From an uncultured Prevotella sp. (lineage in GTDB: Bacteria > Bacteroidota > Bacteroidia > Bacteroidales > Bacteroidaceae): a stretch of 64,000 nucleotides of DNA. The notes under the pieces were generated by a model that saw only the letters and a list, made by a program, of their open reading frames with translations, was not told the origin of the DNA and did no database searches. The position numbers and the translations under genes are program-made. Below, piece after piece: positions 18,847 through 27,845 of the stretch; the first letter of the stretch is position 1, and the number at the start of each line of letters is the position of its first letter. The DNA lies in NCBI GenBank assembly GCA_947302435.1, contig CAMYVQ010000005.1, forward strand, positions 1-64,000, given 5' to 3'.

Positions 18847-18930
18847 AGGAAGCCTCGAAAAGAATACCAACTTGGTTACGAAGAGGGCTATGAAGCCGGA
18901 TATTATGACAAGAAAGAAAGTGACGAATAA
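18847..18930 (+). pseudogene. in-frame 27-codon continuation after the WYL stop codon
   Basis: Directly after the TAA at 18844-18846 the same frame stays open for 27 codons to TAA 18928-18930 and encodes a protein-like, repeat-like sequence ending LGYEEGYEAGYYDKKESDE. It has no start codon of its own. Either an older, longer C-terminus was cut off by a nonsense change, or it is the leftover end of another gene. Readthrough is possible but not indicated. Confidence 0.4.
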
Positions 18931-18942
18931 ACTATACATATA

Positions 18943-19521
18943 ATGGAGAAAAACTTTGAGCGTGGAGTTAAGAAAGACGCAAAATGGGCTTTAGACAAAG
19001 ACTTTAGAAGAAACGTCCTATGGGGTGACGTAAAGTCTGGTAGTTCAGAGACTGAACGTGACTTGCGCATCATACAGGCCCGGGCAGAGAAGAACAATCA
19101 GCCAAACAGAACTGTGACGAGGTCTGCTCATAATTATGAGTGTTTTGGGATTGACATATTTAATGCTATTGAGTCAATTGAGAAATTCCGTGTTGCTGCC
19201 TTATGTTTGTCGTTGGAAGATTTAAAGTTTAAATGTTATGCTCCAGACCCAGAATACGATGACTGTTGCATTTGCTTTACAACGACAGAAGAAGATTTAG
19301 AGGTCGCTGTCAAGAAAAACCCTCAGTTAAGAGACTTCCTGGCACAATCAGGTACTTCATTAGTAGAATTTTCACTCACGGAAATTACAGATAAAATATT
19401 CTACATTTCTAACTTCTTTGACATTATCGAATTAATGGGATTGGGTGAAGAAGAGAGTGAGGCGATTCCAATTGAGGAAGTGATTGAAGAAATAACGGAA
19501 GAGATGAATAAAGACCTATAG
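18943..19521 (+). CDS. acidic protein of unknown function
   Basis: 192 aa. Not recognised. The N-terminal 60 residues are charged and probably helical (ARAEKNNQPNRTVTR). The central part (about 65-165) is mixed alpha/beta with several cysteines (FKCYAPDPEYDDCCICF). The last 35 residues are strongly acidic (EEESEAIPIEEVIEEITEE). No signal peptide or membrane segment. It begins 96 bp after the WYL gene, with no clear promoter of its own, so it may share the WYL transcript. An acidic C-terminus could mean a DNA-mimic or a protein-binding role, but that is only a possibility. Confidence 0.6.
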   Translation: MEKNFERGVKKDAKWALDKDFRRNVLWGDVKSGSSETERDLRIIQARAEKNNQPNRTVTRSAHNYECFGIDIFNAIESIEKFRVAALCLSLEDLKFKCYAPDPEYDDCCICFTTTEEDLEVAVKKNPQLRDFLAQSGTSLVEFSLTEITDKIFYISNFFDIIELMGLGEEESEAIPIEEVIEEITEEMNKDL

Positions 19522-19623
19522 GTCGGATTTAATGACCGCATCTTATTTCGCAAAGGGCAACTACAGGCATGGATTGCGTATCTGAATGATAATCCGCATC
19601 GGCTTTGGCTAATGTCACGCTGA
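19522..19623 (+). pseudogene. remnant of a Y1/RayT-type (REP-associated) transposase C-terminus
   Basis: 33 codons in frame from 19522 to TGA 19621-19623 encode GFNDRILFRKG followed by QLQAWIAYLNDNPHRLWL. From memory, this matches the end of Bacteroidales Y1_Tnp (IS200-like/RayT) proteins, in which a G.NDRIL..KGQLQ...Y...NPRRL pattern is common. It has no start codon and no catalytic HUH or Tyr motif, so it is a dead fragment. It marks transposition or decay at the right border of the accessory segment. Confidence 0.5.
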
Positions 19624-19666
19624 AGGACGATGAATAAAATAGAATCGCACTATAGTCGAAATTTTG

Positions 19667-20404
19667 CTACTGCACGATGGTAGCCTTCAAAATGCGGATG
19701 TCGTCGACAGGGCGGTCTTCATCGTCGGTAAATACCTGCTGAATGCGCTTCACTACATCCAGTCCCTCGGTGACTTCTCCAAACACGGTAAACGAGCCGT
19801 CCAGATGCGGTGATCCTCCGATTTTCAGATAGAGGTTCTTCATCTCTGGAGTCATCACGACGCGATGCTGCGTGGCAGAGTCAAGCTTCTCGCCAATCTT
19901 TTTCAACTCATTGGAAGAGTAATGCCTGCCCCATACAATATAGAACTGACAGCCGCTCGACCTGCGCTCAGGGTTCACCTCGTCACCTTCGCGTGCCATT
20001 GCCAGTGCCCCGCGCTGATGGTGGTGAAGCAGACAACTATCGTTAGCATATAGTTCCGGCTCAATGGTATAACCAATGTCGCCCTCACCCAGCGTGGCTC
20101 CCGGCTCGGCATATCGGCTGTCAGGGTCACCTGCCTGTATCATGAAATTTTTTACCACCCGGTGAAAGAGCAGTGAATCATAGAAGTGCTCGCCAGTAAG
20201 CCGTAGGAAGTTGTCGCGGTGCAGGGGCGTGTCATCATAGAGTGTCAGCAAGATGTTTCCCTCCGTCGTTTCCAGTAGCACTTGGTGCTGCTGCGCAGTG
20301 ACAGGCACCACCATTGTGAGGACAAGCCCCATCATCAGGCTTGCCACCGCTATAATCCTATTTCTGTGATTGGTCATATCAGAAGATGGTATGCCCCTCA
20401 TCAT
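19667..20404 (-). CDS. exported cyclophilin-type peptidyl-prolyl isomerase
   Basis: 245 aa. A signal peptide ends near VTAQQ (about residue 39 from this start; an internal ATG at 20377 would give a more standard signal peptide). The mature part is a cyclophilin: FHRVVKNFMIQAGDPD, ALAMAREGDEVNPERRSSGCQFYI, and DGSFTVFGEV. The active-site Arg of FHRV is present. Periplasmic or envelope protein folding is expected. The ATG overlaps the rmuC stop (ATGA), so it is coupled to rmuC. Confidence 0.9.
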   Translation of the reverse strand: MMRGIPSSDMTNHRNRIIAVASLMMGLVLTMVVPVTAQQHQVLLETTEGNILLTLYDDTPLHRDNFLRLTGEHFYDSLLFHRVVKNFMIQAGDPDSRYAEPGATLGEGDIGYTIEPELYANDSCLLHHHQRGALAMAREGDEVNPERRSSGCQFYIVWGRHYSSNELKKIGEKLDSATQHRVVMTPEMKNLYLKIGGSPHLDGSFTVFGEVTEGLDVVKRIQQVFTDDEDRPVDDIRILKATIVQ

Positions 20405-21639
20405 AGGGAGAGTTCATTCTGCTGGTCTTCCATGAACGGTAGTGGGTGTTTGGGATCTTCCTTCACACCGAGTTTCTTCAACTCGCCGGCTTTCTGAACG
20501 ATGCTCAGACGACCGTTAAGACTCTTCTGCACTTCGTCGTAATCGGTATGGATCTGCTGAATATCACGGCCAATCTTCCCGACCCTTTCGGTAAAGAGGC
20601 CCACACGCGAGAGTAGCTGCTCAGCCAATGACACAATGCGCTGCTGGTTCTCCGTCTGACGGTGCTGCCGCCAAGCAATCTGAATCATGCGAAGGATGGC
20701 AAAAAGATTTTGAGTGCTGGAAATGAACACTTTCTGGTCGAAGGCCTCTTGCCAAAGGCGAGGCTCACGGGCAAGTGCCACCTGAAGAGCGGCCTCGTTG
20801 GGAACGTACATGATGACGAAATCGATGGCCGTGCGTGGCGGCTGGATATAGCGGCTATAGTCCTTATTGACTAACTCCTTGACATGCGAACGGATGCTCT
20901 GCACATGGCGGTCGAGCATCTGCCGTTTCAACTGTTCGTTTCCTTCATTCACATAGTCGTAATAAGCCTTGATGCTCACCTTGGCATCGATGACAACATC
21001 TTGTTGATCAGGATAATGGAGCACCACATCCGGACGCATTTTCTGCCCCGACTCCTCATTGAGAATGACGTTACCCTCATTGTCGATAATGGTGCCCTGT
21101 ACATCGTAGTCAATACCCCGACGGAAGCCCTGCGAGTCCAAGAGTTCCTGAAGCACCAGTTCCCCCCAGTCGCCAGCCTGCTTCGAGTCACCGCGCAGTG
21201 CATTGGTCAGTCGGGTAGCCGTCCGATCCATCTTCTCAGCCTGCTCCCCTACCTGCCGCAAGCGTTCGGTAAGCGATGCTGCCGTGCGTGCCTGCTCCTT
21301 GTCGCTCTCGCGGATGGCTTGCTGTAGCTGCTCGAAATTATCATTTATCGGCTTCGTGATAGATTCCAGACTCTCGCGATTACGACTATGCAGGCGGTCG
21401 CTCGTTTCACTAAGCACACGGGTAGCAAGATTCTGGAACTGTTCTCGAACGACACGCAATTGCTCTTGAAACTGTTCCGCACGAAGTTTGGCTTCCTTTT
21501 GTGCCTGTTCCTCGCGCAACACCAGTTCACGGTCTTTCACCTCTTCTGCCACACGAAGTTCGGTCAGCTTCCGCTGCATCAGAATATAGGTGACAACCGC
21601 ACCAATCGCAACACCTATTATAATATATAGGACTACCAT
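20401..21639 (-). CDS. rmuC: DNA recombination protein RmuC
   Basis: 412 aa. An N-terminal membrane segment (about 2-20) and a long coiled coil (about 25-145) precede the RmuC nuclease-like domain, with signatures GDWGELVLQELLDSQGFRRG and VVIDAKVSIKAYYDY. RmuC limits inversions and other rearrangements at inverted repeats. It is translationally coupled to the cyclophilin and follows the PBP gene after 21 bp. Confidence 0.93.
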   Translation of the reverse strand: MVVLYIIIGVAIGAVVTYILMQRKLTELRVAEEVKDRELVLREEQAQKEAKLRAEQFQEQLRVVREQFQNLATRVLSETSDRLHSRNRESLESITKPINDNFEQLQQAIRESDKEQARTAASLTERLRQVGEQAEKMDRTATRLTNALRGDSKQAGDWGELVLQELLDSQGFRRGIDYDVQGTIIDNEGNVILNEESGQKMRPDVVLHYPDQQDVVIDAKVSIKAYYDYVNEGNEQLKRQMLDRHVQSIRSHVKELVNKDYSRYIQPPRTAIDFVIMYVPNEAALQVALAREPRLWQEAFDQKVFISSTQNLFAILRMIQIAWRQHRQTENQQRIVSLAEQLLSRVGLFTERVGKIGRDIQQIHTDYDEVQKSLNGRLSIVQKAGELKKLGVKEDPKHPLPFMEDQQNELSL

Positions 21640-21660
21640 CCGTCAGAAAAGGGTCATCGA

Positions 21661-23997
21661 CTATTGGAAAATCTGGTTTGGCACTTCCTCGAAATCATCC
21701 TCCTCATCACCGCCCTCTTCATCCATGTCGTCGGCAAGCTTGCAAGGATCAAAACCTTCAGGAATATCGAAATGGTCGTCCTGGCTATAATCGAGCTGAC
21801 TATCGGCATAGACCTTCTGCATGTAATAGGCGAAGATAGGCAATGCCATCGTGGCACCCTGTCCCATCGACATAGAGTTGAAGTGAATATCGCGGTCGTC
21901 ACCTCCCACCCAACAGCCAGTGACCAACTTGGGGGTGATACCCATGAACCATGCATCGGAGTTTTTGTTGGTTGTACCAGTTTTTCCACCCAGTTCCGCA
22001 GTGAAATTGTAACGGAAACGCAGACGACTACCCGTACCGCCATCAACGACGGCTTTCAGCATGTAGAGCATCTTGTTGGCACTCAAGTCACTGATTACCT
22101 CATTCATGCGCGGATCAAACTTTGCCACATCGTTGCCTTCACTGTCCACGATACGGGTGACATAGAGGGGAGACATACGGATGCCGTGATTGACGAATGC
22201 AGTGTAGGCACTGACCATCTCGGCCACGGTGATGTCGCAAGGTCCCAAACAGAGGGACATAGAGGGATGGATTTCGGGATTACGAATACCGTATTCGTTG
22301 AGCAGTTGTACGAATGCCTGCGGATTGAGACGCGACATCAAGTAGGCCGAAATCCAGTTGTTCGACTGCTGCAGGCCCCATTTCAAAGTCACCATCTCGC
22401 CATAGTGCGAGCGGCTGCCATTACGTGGTGTCCAGGGTTTCCCGGCCACCATATAAGTCTGTTGCACATTGGGAGCCAAATCACAGGGTGTCATGCCGTC
22501 TTCCATAGCTAATGAATAGAGGAACGGCTTAATGGTCGATCCCACCTGACGACGGCCTTCAGTGGCCATGTCGTAGGCAAAATGCTGGAAGTCAAGTCCG
22601 CCTACGTATGCCTTCACCTGTCCATTCTGCGGACACATGCTGAAAAAGCCCGTGCGAAGGAATGACTTCAAATAACGAATGGAGTCGAGGGGAGTCATGA
22701 CCGTATCAATGTCGCCATGATAGGTGAACACCTGCATTTCCGTCTTTTTATGGAACGACTTGATGATGTCTTCCTCAGAATATCCAGCGGATCTCATTGC
22801 ACGATAGCGGTCACTTTGGCGGATGGATCGGTTCAGAATCTGATCGACCTGTTCCTTCGAGAGGTCACTATATGGAAAGTTCGCCTTCGTCTTACGGTCT
22901 TGGTTAAAAGCAGGCTGTAGGAACTTGACTACGTGATCATAGCAAGCCTCTTCGGCATACCGTTGCATACGCGAGTCGATGGTGGTGTAGACCTTCAAAC
23001 CGTCGGTATAGACATTATACTCCCTGCCGTCGCGGTTCTTGTTCTTGTGGCACCAGCCATAAAGAGGATCCTGTTCCCATGCCAACGAATCCATATAGAA
23101 TTTCACATACCCCCATGAAGGATAATCTGACAGGACAGGCTTCTTAGCCATCATGTAACGACGCAGAAAGTCGCGGAAGTAGGTTGCTATACCATCCTTA
23201 TGGTCGTTGACATGGAAATGGAGTTCCAATGGCAAAGCCACGCAACTGTCGTAGACTTCCTTGGTGATATAGCCGCCTTTAAGCATTTGGCCGAGCACCA
23301 CATTACGACGATCGCGCGAGCGTTCAGGAAAGCGCACAGGATTGAAATAACTGGGATTTTTGCAAAGACCCACGAGCGTGGCACCTTCCGTGATGGACAA
23401 TTCCGACGGTTCCTTCGAGAAGTAAGTATTGGCAGCGGTCTTGATGCCCACGGCATTATGGAGGAAATCGAAGTAGTTCAGGTAGAGCGTGATAATCTCG
23501 TCTTTCGTATAGGTGCGCTCCAACTCGACAGCAATCACCCATTCAATCGGCTTCTGAAGCAAACGCTCGGTGGTCGAATGTGCCACTTCACTATAAAGCT
23601 GCTTCGCCAACTGCTGAGTGATGGTAGAGCCGCCACCAGCCGATTTCTGTCCCAACAAGCCACGTTTCACGACAGCACGCATCAGGGCATAGAAGTCGAT
23701 ACCCGAATGTTCGTAGAATCGTGCATCCTCGGTAGCGACAAGTGCCTGCACAAGCGTAGGCGACAGTTTTGAATAGTCGACCATCACGCGGTTCTCGCGA
23801 CTCATGCTCCACGTTCCCATCAGTTTGCCATCACTCGAATAAACTTGTGTGGCAAAACGGTTGATGGGATTTTGAAGATCCTCAATGGGAGGCATATATC
23901 CGACTTTACCATTAGCTATAGCCCAAAAACTGACCGTCGTACCCAGTACGACGATCAGCAATAGAGACCAGAGAGTGTATACAAAGAATTTTCTCAT
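21661..23997 (-). CDS. class A penicillin-binding protein (PBP1A-like)
   Basis: 778 aa. N-terminal membrane anchor (about 5-27), glycosyltransferase 51 domain with catalytic Glu in TEDARFYEHSGID (E90) and GGGSTITQQLAKQL, then a transpeptidase domain with active-site S487-x-x-K490 (GSTIKPF), SNN at 545-547 and KTGTT at 672-676. The C-terminal 40 residues are very acidic. It polymerises and crosslinks peptidoglycan. First gene of the leftward PBP-rmuC-cyclophilin unit, with a TACTTTTG promoter box at 24023-24030. Confidence 0.94.
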   Translation of the reverse strand: MRKFFVYTLWSLLLIVVLGTTVSFWAIANGKVGYMPPIEDLQNPINRFATQVYSSDGKLMGTWSMSRENRVMVDYSKLSPTLVQALVATEDARFYEHSGIDFYALMRAVVKRGLLGQKSAGGGSTITQQLAKQLYSEVAHSTTERLLQKPIEWVIAVELERTYTKDEIITLYLNYFDFLHNAVGIKTAANTYFSKEPSELSITEGATLVGLCKNPSYFNPVRFPERSRDRRNVVLGQMLKGGYITKEVYDSCVALPLELHFHVNDHKDGIATYFRDFLRRYMMAKKPVLSDYPSWGYVKFYMDSLAWEQDPLYGWCHKNKNRDGREYNVYTDGLKVYTTIDSRMQRYAEEACYDHVVKFLQPAFNQDRKTKANFPYSDLSKEQVDQILNRSIRQSDRYRAMRSAGYSEEDIIKSFHKKTEMQVFTYHGDIDTVMTPLDSIRYLKSFLRTGFFSMCPQNGQVKAYVGGLDFQHFAYDMATEGRRQVGSTIKPFLYSLAMEDGMTPCDLAPNVQQTYMVAGKPWTPRNGSRSHYGEMVTLKWGLQQSNNWISAYLMSRLNPQAFVQLLNEYGIRNPEIHPSMSLCLGPCDITVAEMVSAYTAFVNHGIRMSPLYVTRIVDSEGNDVAKFDPRMNEVISDLSANKMLYMLKAVVDGGTGSRLRFRYNFTAELGGKTGTTNKNSDAWFMGITPKLVTGCWVGGDDRDIHFNSMSMGQGATMALPIFAYYMQKVYADSQLDYSQDDHFDIPEGFDPCKLADDMDEEGGDEEDDFEEVPNQIFQ

Positions 23998-24022
23998 GTT
24001 CGTCTGTTTGTAATATTAATTG

Positions 24023-24030
24023 CAAAAGTA
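24023..24030 (-). promoter_or_regulatory. -7 box of the PBP-rmuC-cyclophilin unit
   Basis: TACTTTTG on the minus strand, 26 bp before the ATG. A TTTG lies upstream but with a gap of only about 16 bp. Confidence 0.5.
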
Positions 24031-24089
24031 CGAATAATCATTGGAACAAACGAACATTTTTCAGAAGATTAACGCTTAACCATGCCGTT

Positions 24090-26420
24090 TTAGAAGTGCA
24101 TACGCACATCGACACCAAGTTGCAGGGGCAATCCAAGCTGAGCGAAGTTCTGACGAGTCATTTTACTGTATACGAGGAATGTATTATAATGTGTGTTGGT
24201 CAGATTGCGTCCCCAGAAATCAACAACCACCTGTCCCATATCGAGAGCGGCATGGGCACCGAGGGTTGCATAGAACTTCTGGTTGATGGCATTGTCGGCT
24301 TCCCAGTAGGTCTTGCCTTGCCCTGCCACGTTGGCACCAATTGTGAGGCTCTTGAACAGGTTCTCTGTCAAGTCGAAACGATAGTCACCGTTGACGTTGA
24401 ACTTATGTTGGGGAATAAAGGGCACGTAGTTGTCCTTATAACTGATGGGGTTGTGAGCATCGTCGAAATCGTCGTATTCCTTGAATTTGGCATGGGTAAA
24501 GCTATAGGTAGCTCCCCACGACAGCTTATCGTCAATGGCTTTTCCGTGAAGAGCCAATTCGGCACCACAACTGTAACTCTTACCGGCATTGACGATGATA
24601 CGTCCAAAACCATGATCAGGACTCATCACAGAAAGCTGCTGGTCGTGAAGCTGCGTATAGAAGAGTGCGATGTCTGCCTGCACTTTCTTGTCAAAGAGAG
24701 TGAGGTGTGTTCCGACTTCATAGTTCCAACTGGTTTCGGGCTTGTAAGAAATCTGCTCGTTCACCACATTCTGCTCTTCAGCATTCTCACGGTGATCAAT
24801 CACCATCGGTGCAGTCATCATCGACATGAAGCCCCTGCCAATGCCTTGCTGCTCATTTTGGAAGATGTCAGAAAAGCCTTGCAGATTATAACCTCCAGCA
24901 CGGAAACCCTTGCTCACCACTGCATAGACATTGTTACTCTCGTCGAACTTCCATGTCAAACCGAACTTTGGCAACACCTGACTATACGACTTTGAAATAT
25001 CCGAGCCGTAGATGGACTGGTATGGATTCGTCACAGCCGGACGAGGATACATATTGACCGTCAAATCAAACATCGACTCAGTATAATAATCCATCTTCAG
25101 CTTCATGTAGTCATAGCGTAGGCCAAGGGTCAGCATCAGTTGGTCGGTGACATTCAGATTCGTCTCATGATAAACGCCTAAGTTCAGTTGAGGCGTATGA
25201 AAGTCACCAGGTGTATGATTGTTCGAGAGCTGCATCATACCCAGCACTCTTTCAGGCATGCCTACATCCACCAGTTTCTGGAGAATCATCTTGTTCATCG
25301 CATCACCGAAATAAACGGGGCCTAACGTGTGAAGCCACTGATAGCTGGCAAAGAGGCCCGTAGAATGCTGCCAACGGCTGTCAGACTTTGAACGCAATGC
25401 CAACTCTTGGGTCACGGCGTTCATTTTCTGGCGCTGCTCCAACTGCATATAGTCATCCACGAGATAATCCTGATCCATGTTCATTTTGTCCCACAGATAC
25501 TGATGGCTGGTGGTCGAAGTGAGGAGCATTTTACCGAAATCGTAAGAGATATTCAAACCCGTGTTGACCATTTGGCGACGGTACGCATTCATATAGGTAG
25601 TTGAGGGATCGTCTGTCTCATCTTCATCGACATGATAATAACCGTAAGGGAATCCATTCTGGTTGGTGTATTGATAGTCGCTGGTCAGGTCGAACAAGAG
25701 CTTCTCGGTGGGTTTCCACAACAGGCGAAGCTTGGCACCAGCCTCATTCATCTTGTCGTTCTTCTCGTTGAGGTTGGTGTTATCGAAGAAACCGTCCCTG
25801 CCATTATAGAAGCCTGCTACCATGAAAGCCAACTGGTCGTTAGGACGCTGATAGTGGGCTATCTCTGCCTTTCGCTGGAAGGCAGTACCCACTCCCAAGT
25901 TTATATCGGTGCCTTGATAGTTCATTGGGTTCTTGGAATAGACACGCACAATACCACCCTCAGTATTGGCTCCATAAAGGGTGCCCTGCGGACCACGGAG
26001 CACGTCAACGCGGTCGAGCATATAAAAATAGGTGTTGAAAGCCGACTTCGACACAAGGGGGATGTTGTCGTAGTAGATGCCCACGGCAGAATTGTTTATA
26101 CGCGAACCGATACCACGAATATACATCGAAGAAGTGAGGCGCGAACCGTATTCAGGCATAGAGAAAGACGGTACGAAAGCCGACAACTGACTGAGGTCGC
26201 GCACGCCCAATCGTGCCATTTCCTTCTCACCAAACAGGGTGCTGCTCAATGGCTGTTTGCGCAGGCGCACAGTCTCCTTTGGTTGGGCTACAATCACCAC
26301 TTCATCTAGATCGACCACACGTGACGTGTCGTTTACCACTTCACCTACATTCTCGGCCATCACGTTCAACGATGCAGTCATCAAAAATGCGAAACAAACA
26401 AGGTTTTTCTTCATATTCAT
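24090..26420 (-). CDS. TonB-dependent outer-membrane receptor
   Basis: 776 aa. A signal peptide ends about residue 22 (SLNVMA). The plug domain covers about 55-175 with MYIRGIGSRINNSAVGIYYD and VDVLRGPQGTLYGANTEGG, and a 22-strand barrel follows, ending in aromatic Phe (LGVDVRMHF) as needed for BamA recognition. No SusD partner and no N-terminal CarboxypepD_reg domain, so this is a siderophore/cobalamin/metal-type receptor rather than a glycan SusC. The substrate cannot be read. It stands alone behind its own promoter. Confidence 0.93.
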   Translation of the reverse strand: MNMKKNLVCFAFLMTASLNVMAENVGEVVNDTSRVVDLDEVVIVAQPKETVRLRKQPLSSTLFGEKEMARLGVRDLSQLSAFVPSFSMPEYGSRLTSSMYIRGIGSRINNSAVGIYYDNIPLVSKSAFNTYFYMLDRVDVLRGPQGTLYGANTEGGIVRVYSKNPMNYQGTDINLGVGTAFQRKAEIAHYQRPNDQLAFMVAGFYNGRDGFFDNTNLNEKNDKMNEAGAKLRLLWKPTEKLLFDLTSDYQYTNQNGFPYGYYHVDEDETDDPSTTYMNAYRRQMVNTGLNISYDFGKMLLTSTTSHQYLWDKMNMDQDYLVDDYMQLEQRQKMNAVTQELALRSKSDSRWQHSTGLFASYQWLHTLGPVYFGDAMNKMILQKLVDVGMPERVLGMMQLSNNHTPGDFHTPQLNLGVYHETNLNVTDQLMLTLGLRYDYMKLKMDYYTESMFDLTVNMYPRPAVTNPYQSIYGSDISKSYSQVLPKFGLTWKFDESNNVYAVVSKGFRAGGYNLQGFSDIFQNEQQGIGRGFMSMMTAPMVIDHRENAEEQNVVNEQISYKPETSWNYEVGTHLTLFDKKVQADIALFYTQLHDQQLSVMSPDHGFGRIIVNAGKSYSCGAELALHGKAIDDKLSWGATYSFTHAKFKEYDDFDDAHNPISYKDNYVPFIPQHKFNVNGDYRFDLTENLFKSLTIGANVAGQGKTYWEADNAINQKFYATLGAHAALDMGQVVVDFWGRNLTNTHYNTFLVYSKMTRQNFAQLGLPLQLGVDVRMHF

Positions 26421-26442
26421 ATTTCTGAATTATTTTCGACTG

Positions 26443-26473
26443 CAAAGTTACGGGCTTCCCATGACCCCTACAA
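26443..26473 (-). promoter_or_regulatory. promoter of the TonB-dependent receptor
   Basis: Minus-strand TTG (26471-26473), 20 bp, TAACTTTG (26443-26450), 22 bp before the ATG. A textbook spacing. No Fur-like or cobalamin-riboswitch structure is evident in the short leader. Confidence 0.65.
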
Positions 26474-26500
26474 TCCATATTAATGGGGATTTTAAACAGG

Positions 26501-27841
26501 TTACTTCACTAGTTCAATAACCGTACGAACGCCTTTGATTTTCTGGCCTTGGACAGACTGAAGAAGGGAATGAAGACGTGAACGAGAAACTGCCGCGTAT
26601 GCATAACGGTCGTTGACATCAATTCGGCCAATCTCGGAAGGCTGAAGGCCACCTATTTTACATAAGAAACCGACAATGTCGCCCTTGGAGATTTTATCTT
26701 TCTTACCTTTTCCTATATATATAGTAGCCATGCGGGGCTGGGGAACACCCTCTTCAGATTTCCCCTTTTCAGAAGCCGGAGACCAGCATTTCATATCCTC
26801 ACCAAGCCGAGGGAGGTTGGAAGATAGGTTTTCGTCAGGGCCAACGAGGAAAAAGGTACGTCCCACCTGATCCCAACGGGCCGTACGGCCGACACGATGG
26901 ATCAGTGCCTCTTCGTTCTGAGGAAGATGGTAGTGGATGACATTGTCAAGATGGGGGATGTCAAGACCACGCGAAGCAAGATCGGTACTGACAAGAACCG
27001 TCGACGAGCCATTAGAGAACTTATAGAGCGCATCCTCGCGCTGACGTTGGTCGAGCCCTCCATGGAAAGCACTGGTAACGAATCCTTGCTGACGAAGATA
27101 CCCATCGACACGCTCTACAGACTCACGATAGTTGAGGAAGACGACACTTTGGCTGTCACCAAGCTGGAATAGCAATTGACGAAGAGAATCGAGCTTATCC
27201 TTCTGTGGACAATCCACCCGATAGACCTCCACCCTATCAGACACAGGCTCTTCCGAATCGAGATAGTCGAGACGCGAAATGCGACCCAGTTCCACAAAAT
27301 GCGGAATCTGCTCGGCATCGGTAGCTGAGAGGAGAATGCGACGTTGAAGGGCGGGCAACTTTTGCATGAGTCGTGACATTTCGTCATGAAAGCCCATCTC
27401 AAGACATTTGTCGAACTCGTCAATGACGAGATAGCGTATTTGGGCGGCATCAATATTACCCTTATCCAAATGATCGTTCAGACGGCCAGGAGTACCGAAA
27501 ATCAGTTGGGGACGATTCTGACGCAACACGCGGTGTTCCTCCATCGCTGCACGCCCGCCATAGCAGCTCTGCGAACGCAAGCCGGACCCCATTGACTTCA
27601 ACACGCGATCGGACTGTAAGGCAAGTTCACGCCCTGGCACAACAACGAGTGCCTGCACGGCATCATTAGAGCCATCGAGCAACAGTACCAATGGCAATAA
27701 AAAAGCCAGTGTCTTTCCCGACCCGGTAGGTGAAAGGATGAGCACATCATTGCGTGTACGGAGGATGGCTTCGAAAGCCTCCTGTTGCATATCGTTCAGC
27801 CCGGCAATGCCCAGCTTGTGAAGAATCTCTTCGTTTTTCAT
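26501..27841 (-). CDS. DEAD-box RNA helicase, DbpA-like
   Basis: 446 aa from the ATG at 27841; the longer frame to 27895 overlaps mtgA and is rejected. Helicase motifs are SPTGSGKT (I), VIDEFDKCL (II, with DEFD in place of DEAD), LSATDAEQIPHF (III) and HRVGRTAR (VI). The C-terminal 75 residues match the DbpA RNA-binding domain (MATIYIGKGKKDKI, IGRIDVNDRYAYAAV), which in E. coli directs the helicase to 23S rRNA hairpin 92. A role in ribosome assembly is therefore likely. It follows mtgA after 4 bp. Confidence 0.9.
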   Translation of the reverse strand: MKNEEILHKLGIAGLNDMQQEAFEAILRTRNDVLILSPTGSGKTLAFLLPLVLLLDGSNDAVQALVVVPGRELALQSDRVLKSMGSGLRSQSCYGGRAAMEEHRVLRQNRPQLIFGTPGRLNDHLDKGNIDAAQIRYLVIDEFDKCLEMGFHDEMSRLMQKLPALQRRILLSATDAEQIPHFVELGRISRLDYLDSEEPVSDRVEVYRVDCPQKDKLDSLRQLLFQLGDSQSVVFLNYRESVERVDGYLRQQGFVTSAFHGGLDQRQREDALYKFSNGSSTVLVSTDLASRGLDIPHLDNVIHYHLPQNEEALIHRVGRTARWDQVGRTFFLVGPDENLSSNLPRLGEDMKCWSPASEKGKSEEGVPQPRMATIYIGKGKKDKISKGDIVGFLCKIGGLQPSEIGRIDVNDRYAYAAVSRSRLHSLLQSVQGQKIKGVRTVIELVK

Positions 27842-27845
27842 GATT

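Noticed and set aside
24090..26520. Cobalamin riboswitch before the TonB receptor
   Set aside because: The leader is only about 20 bases from promoter to ATG, too short for one.
26501..27841. Pseudogene because of DEFD in place of DEAD
   Set aside because: All other helicase motifs are intact and this variant is, from memory, common in Bacteroidetes DbpA-like proteins.
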